This document shows positions 60,051-64,000 of a DNA stretch of 64,000 nt, piece by piece. The first letter of the stretch is position 1; each line of letters opens with the position of its first letter. This stretch comes from Malania oleifera (lineage: Eukaryota; Streptophyta; Magnoliopsida; Santalales; Ximeniaceae). The position numbers were made by a program, and so were the translations under genes. The stretch is from positions 9,889,764 through 9,953,763 of the forward strand of contig NC_080422.1 of the NCBI RefSeq assembly GCF_029873635.1. Reading direction: 5' to 3'. The notes beneath the pieces were generated by a model, which was not told the origin of the DNA, did not search any database, and worked only from the letters and a program-made list of their open reading frames with translations.

Positions 60051-61244
60051 CTCCTTCATTTGGTGGATTAAGTAGCGATTAACAAAAAGATTAAGAAATC
60101 CTCTCTCAAGCAAAAATCATTCTATCTTACTCCTCATTGCTTACATCTTTGAAAACCAACTCAAGCTTACCTTCTTCATCCATTCATATTATTTGTAAGT
60201 GTATTGAGTATTGTTATCTAGAGGTTTGCTCTCCATATTGTTGCATAATTGAATCGATCTTTTGAGAGCATAACCTAAGTTTTCTTAGGAGGCTTTGCCA
60301 ATAAGCCTACCTTAAGAAAGACTTGTGGTGACATCCCAAGTATTGCATTCTCATTGCAATATCTTAGGAAGTTCGTTTTTGTTTGGGGATTGCAAAAACA
60401 CTTTCAAACATATTTGAATATCTTGTGGAGTTCATGTTGATATATTTGTGAAAAGATATATTCGTGTGTGTGATATATTAATCTTTGTGGTATTATTTAT
60501 ACAAGTATATACATCATTTGCCAAAAACAAAGATTATTTATTTTGCCATCTAAGCATATACACATTCATATGATTGACACATTCTATTGAGTGATATTAT
60601 TGAGGCTTGTTTAATACTCTGTGTGAAGGCGTTTGATTGAACACTCTAAGATACACAGATTTTTATTGATATTTCACGTACTCACTACATTGATAGAAAA
60701 CATTTTTGAGAGTTAATCTGCTTAGATCACATTGAGCTTACATTATTAAATCATCTGTGGTGTTTGTATTTGTGCGCATTGGTGGTACAAATCTGCTTTA
60801 CGTGAAAGCACTCTTGTATTGTACCCTTGATTGTATATCTGAGAGATTCCAGGCGTGGTCTGAGGGGGCGGTAATCCAGCCCGGCAAGGATTGGTGTAAA
60901 GGTTGAGGTTAGCCCTGTGGTAATTTGACTTGGTTTGTATAGGTGCCGCTCCACCCGTTTAAGTGAGCAAGTTATTGTGATAATCCTTGTGCTGGTTAGC
61001 CAAGGCGGGGACGTAGGCAGTTGGTCGAACCTCGATAACCTATCTGCGTGTCATTTGCTCTTTACTGCTTTCTGGTGCTTGTATGGTTGTTTAGATTGCT
61101 TTACTAAATTCCTAGTACTTTTACATTACTTGCACTAGATTGACCCTAGGCTTGTGAACATACTGCTGTTAGGAGGAATACCTAGGAGATAAAATTTAAA
61201 AATACCAATTCACCCCCCCTCTTGGGATCACGGTAAAGCTAACA

Positions 61245-61524
61245 AATGTTTTTCAAAATCTTTTTAGCAATCTCGCCAAATATAACACTCTTAATTTCAA
61301 AGTTAGTTTTCTTTATCTTCTCAAAAGTTGAGTCCTAGTTTTTCAAGTTTTAATTAGAGTTCGTAAAATTACCCAAAAAAAAAAAAGTTAGATTTTTAAA
61401 TTAACTCGTTTGGATTTTAAATTTAGTTTTAATTTTAGTATAGTTTCTTTTAGTTGCAAAATTAATCTCTTTTATTAGTTAAGACCTCATAATTTCAAAA
61501 CCAATTTAGGCTAGGTATTGTGGT
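61245..61524. other. AT-rich spacer between two solo LTRs
   Basis: Lines such as TTAGTTTTAATTTTAGT and TTCAAAACCAATTTAGG; similar prose-like repeats continue after LTR F at 63727-63830. The spacer and right flank are probably one older element into which F inserted. Confidence 0.5.
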
Positions 61525-61594
61525 TGTAAGAACCCGAACCATGATACAGGGGTTAATTATGTAAAAGAGGGGTAAAAATGAAATTTGCAAAGAA

Positions 61595-61795
61595 TTCATC
61601 GACGAGGCCATAATTCGTCGGCGAAGGTTGAAGGCTTCTTGTTGACGAAATTCAGAAGCTCGTCGACGAGTGAATGCCGAGAGGTCCAGGAAAATGTGAA
61701 ATATCTGGCTCGTCGACGAGGTCACCGACTCGTCGATGAGGCTAGTGAAGAATTCGTCAACGAGGACCCCAATTCGTTGACGAATCCCCTCGGGT
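61595..61795 (+). repeat. GTCGACGA word array of LTR F
   Basis: About nine words such as CTCGTCGACGAGG, TTCGTCGGCGAAGG and TTCGTTGACGAATC, ending about 10 bp before the TATA box. Confidence 0.88.
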
Positions 61796-61803
61796 CAAAG
61801 GCC

Positions 61804-61810
61804 TATAAAA
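61804..61810 (+). promoter_or_regulatory. TATA box of LTR F
   Basis: TATAAAA directly after the word array. A pyrimidine-rich CTCTCT leader follows at about 61850-61895. Confidence 0.65.
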
Positions 61811-62689
61811 GGTATTTTTGGGTTGCTTTGGGGCTAAGTTTTCCCCAAACTCTCTCTCTCTCTCTCTGGAACTTTCCCTACACTCTCTCTCTCTAGTTTT
61901 CTTTGCTGATTGTTGCTTGGTTCGTAAATCCAAAGTTACTACGAGGATCAGTGAAGGATTCTCTACGTTTCTAGCGGATCGGAATCTCGTTTCGAGCGAT
62001 TTTGGGTTTCGGCCTAAAATCAAGGTAAGGCTCAGTTTTCGTTTCCGATCTAGTATATGTGTAGTAGTACGGATTGTAAGCATGTACTGTACAGTGGTTT
62101 AAAGGTTTTGGAGTCTCAGTTTGTAGTTTTGAGGACCGTAGAGTTCGTAGTTAGACTTCAGATTAAGGTAAGGGGATTCAGTTTATATCAGTTCATTTTC
62201 GAAATCAGGATCCGTAAGCTTGTAGGCTACGATCGTATGTATGTTTTGGCCACTTATTTGGGGAAATCTATCGGGTAAAATACGGGATTTTTGGGTTACG
62301 GTTTTCAGGAAAATTAGGGATTTCGGGTATCATCTTTACTTTATTTTGGAAACTATTGGTTATGTTAAAATTGTACTATTGAGGTGACCGTAATCCATAT
62401 TTGCATAAATTGTATACTTGAAATTGTAATTGATATGATTTGTCGTAAACCAAATAAGTGTGATATGTATGGGTGTATGTATTTGTTCCAGGTATTTGTA
62501 AAATAGCTATTTGGCGGCTAATTACCGTACGCTGAAATGTATAGGAACGTGAGTTTTAAAATGATTCAAAGGATTTGTAAACCAGCCATGTATCGGTTAA
62601 CTACTGTGGGCAAAAGTGGTCGGCTCTATATCTAGGGTGTGAAATATCACCAGTATGATTTAGCTGGTCACCTAAGGGTGTGTTCTACA

Positions 62690-63085
62690 CCGTATGTAGC
62701 AATGTAATCACTGTGGGCCTAGGTCGTCACAGCGTAGTTGTGCATGTGGCAATGTAATCGTGGTGAGACTAGGTGACCTTGTGTAATTGCGTATGTGGCA
62801 ATGTAATCACTGTGGGCTTGAATCGTCGCTTTGTAATTGCGTGTGTAGCAATGTAATCGCCGTGAGACTAGGTGACATTGTGTAATTGCGTATGTAGCAA
62901 TGTAATCACTATTGGGCCTGGGTTGTCGCATTGTAGTTGTGTATGTAGCAATGTAATCGATGTGAGACTAGGTGACCTTGTGTAGTTGCGTATGGAACAA
63001 TGTAATCACTGGGCCTCGGGTGTCGCAGCGTAGTTGCATATGTAGCAATGTAATCGCCATGAGACGAGGTGACCTTGAGTAGTTG
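62690..63085 (+). repeat. Dimeric ~100-bp minisatellite in LTR F
   Basis: Alternating ~50-bp subunits share GTAGCAATGTAATC. One continues CACTGTGGGC...GTCGC and the other GCCGTGAGACTAGGTGACC. About four dimers. Repetitive ORFs on the minus strand (62719-63271) are artefacts. Confidence 0.88.
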
Positions 63086-63726
63086 CGAACTAGTGTGACG
63101 ACACTGACCGTATGTTTTGGGTATCGTATGTACTGGAATGGTTTTTTTGAAAATACTGGAACTGTATGGAACTGTATGTATATGTATGAAACTGTATAGA
63201 AATGTTTCGAACTGTATTGTATCTTTTATAGTGTTATGAAGTATGTAAAATAACACTAGTATGTCACACACTGATATAACCCGCTTTCTTCCTTATTGAG
63301 AGGTGTCTCACCCCGAATGTATGTACAATGTTTTTCAGGTCCCTCAAGTAGCCGTAAGTAGCATCCTATCATTTAGGAGCAAGGGTGTCGTAGCTACTGC
63401 TAGTACCTACTGGGTACGAGTTTTGGTATCCAGGTTGTCGGGATAGTTTTGTGCACACCTGGAGTATGTGTTGTAATTATGGGAATGGATATCCTAGTTT
63501 GTATAGACTCTGGTATGATACTGGTTGTGTATAAAAGAACGTATTTCGCTGCGTATTTTGGATGAGTATGGATGATTGTGTGTATGTATATGGGTATTCG
63601 TTCACCCCACGGGGTTGGACCCTCTATTTGTATTGTATCAGGTATGTTTTAAATTGATACAGAGACAGGTGAGGTTACTAAATTCATACCTGGGACCCAC
63701 CTGCAGGTTCGGGACGTGATAGTGGT

Positions 63727-64000
63727 TAAGTCTCAAAGTCTTTTTTTTTTAATTATTACCAGGAGTTTCTTTTAGAAAAGGTTGGTCAATTGTGAATTTG
63801 GGTTGCTAGTCAAAATTTAAAACAAAAATAGCACCTGACGTCACATTTTATTTAAAAGGGAAATGAAAAGGAAGTGTTACAAGGTTACAATGTAAGGTTG
63901 CAGTACAAGGGGATACGGGGGTACATCAATGCTAGAATTATAAAAAAACAAAAAGCAAAAATAAAAAAAAAATACAATGAAAAATGCAAAAGCCCTATAA
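63727..64000. other. Right edge, unassigned repetitive DNA
   Basis: AT-rich with poly-T at 63742-63752 and A-rich end. Likely continues the older repeat seen at 61245-61524. Confidence 0.4.

Larger units (their letters stand above)
59128..61244 (+). mobile_element. Solo LTR C (Copia, SIRE/Maximus-like), 2.1 kb
   Basis: Starts TGTTGACCTTATAGG and ends GGTAAAGCTAACA. Perfect target duplications AATGT at 59123-59127 and 61245-61249. Related in layout to LTR A: TTTTGATAATGACAAAT near the start, an array of GGTCGACCGA words (59405-59925), a TATA-like site (60043-60050), the box GGACGTAGGC (61009-61018) and the tract TTCACCCCCCCTCTTGGGATCAC (61209-61231). No coding sequence; ORFs here are repeat artefacts. 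Confidence 0.92.
61525..63721 (+). mobile_element. Solo LTR F, 2.2 kb, related to solo LTR G
   Basis: Starts TGTAAGAACC and ends GGGACGTGATA (usual CA changed to TA). Perfect target duplications GTGGT at 61520-61524 and 63722-63726. Parts in order: GTCGACGA array (61595-61795), TATA box (61804-61810), CT-rich leader, GTAAG sites (62025 and 62168), dimeric minisatellite (62690-63085), CTCACCCC (63307) and TTTCAG (to 63338). Order, spacing and several words match solo LTR G, so both are members of one lineage. Coding domains are absent, so the Gypsy-like assignment is inference. Confidence 0.9.

Noticed and set aside
62719..63271. Minus-strand ORFs with repeated HCY/NYxAT peptides
   Set aside because: Translation of the dimeric minisatellite of LTR F.

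Overview
The window looks like plant nuclear DNA, probably a dicot with a large, repeat-rich genome. It is AT-rich and full of TA, GA and homopolymer runs. It has no operons, rRNA genes or tRNA genes. Nearly everything recognisable is a transposable element of a plant type. The species cannot be named from the sequence. I found no convincing intact host gene; the best host-gene candidate is a broken reading frame at 46295-46888.

Layout. 1-3538: AT-rich sequence with a TRIM-like mini LTR element (1648-1979) and a hAT-type element with perfect 8-bp target duplications (2547-3449). 3951-6579: solo LTR with a perfect 5-bp duplication. 6798-7681: 5'-truncated L1-type LINE carrying an RNase H tail. 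9247-11436: element with long inverted termini and hairpin modules, perhaps Mutator-like. 12145-12411: second LINE end. 13053-13486: second hAT-type element. 14886-15102: tRNA-type SINE. 16880-17805: fragment of a large repeat (family X). 17806-28785: 5'-truncated Copia element A. Its 3' LTR holds a reverse-oriented Copia LTR derivative (D), which in turn holds a solo LTR (G). 28786-30138 and 41231-44570: repeat-rich DNA into which Copia element B (30139-41225) inserted. B is complete at both ends, with TSD ACTTT, and itself contains a reverse-oriented solo LTR (E). 46295-46888: unidentified pseudogene. 47634-50711: degenerate RTE-type LINE. 50937-58000: AT-rich DNA with two more LINE ends, a TRIM-like or other non-autonomous LTR element (55835-56646) and a second SINE copy. 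59128-61244 and 61525-63721: two more solo LTRs (C and F), both with perfect duplications.

How the parts work together. The elements form a stratified record of insertion and recombination. Both Copia elements keep recognisable gag, protease, integrase, reverse transcriptase and RNase H domains, but stops and frameshifts inactivate them. Element B also has an extra reading frame after pol, similar in layout to SIRE/Maximus elements.

The most interesting signals are shared architectures rather than a working gene system. (1) Three solo LTRs share a TATA box, a GTAAG donor-like site about 180-220 bp later, and a CTCACCCC plus TTTCAG acceptor-like site 1.1-1.3 kb further on. (2) Arrays of short palindromic words such as GTCGACGA sit just upstream of the TATA box in LTRs of apparently different superfamilies. 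(3) A copy of such an array lies inside element B, in front of its extra ORF. Coordinates of element edges with matching target duplications were read base by base; other edges are approximate.
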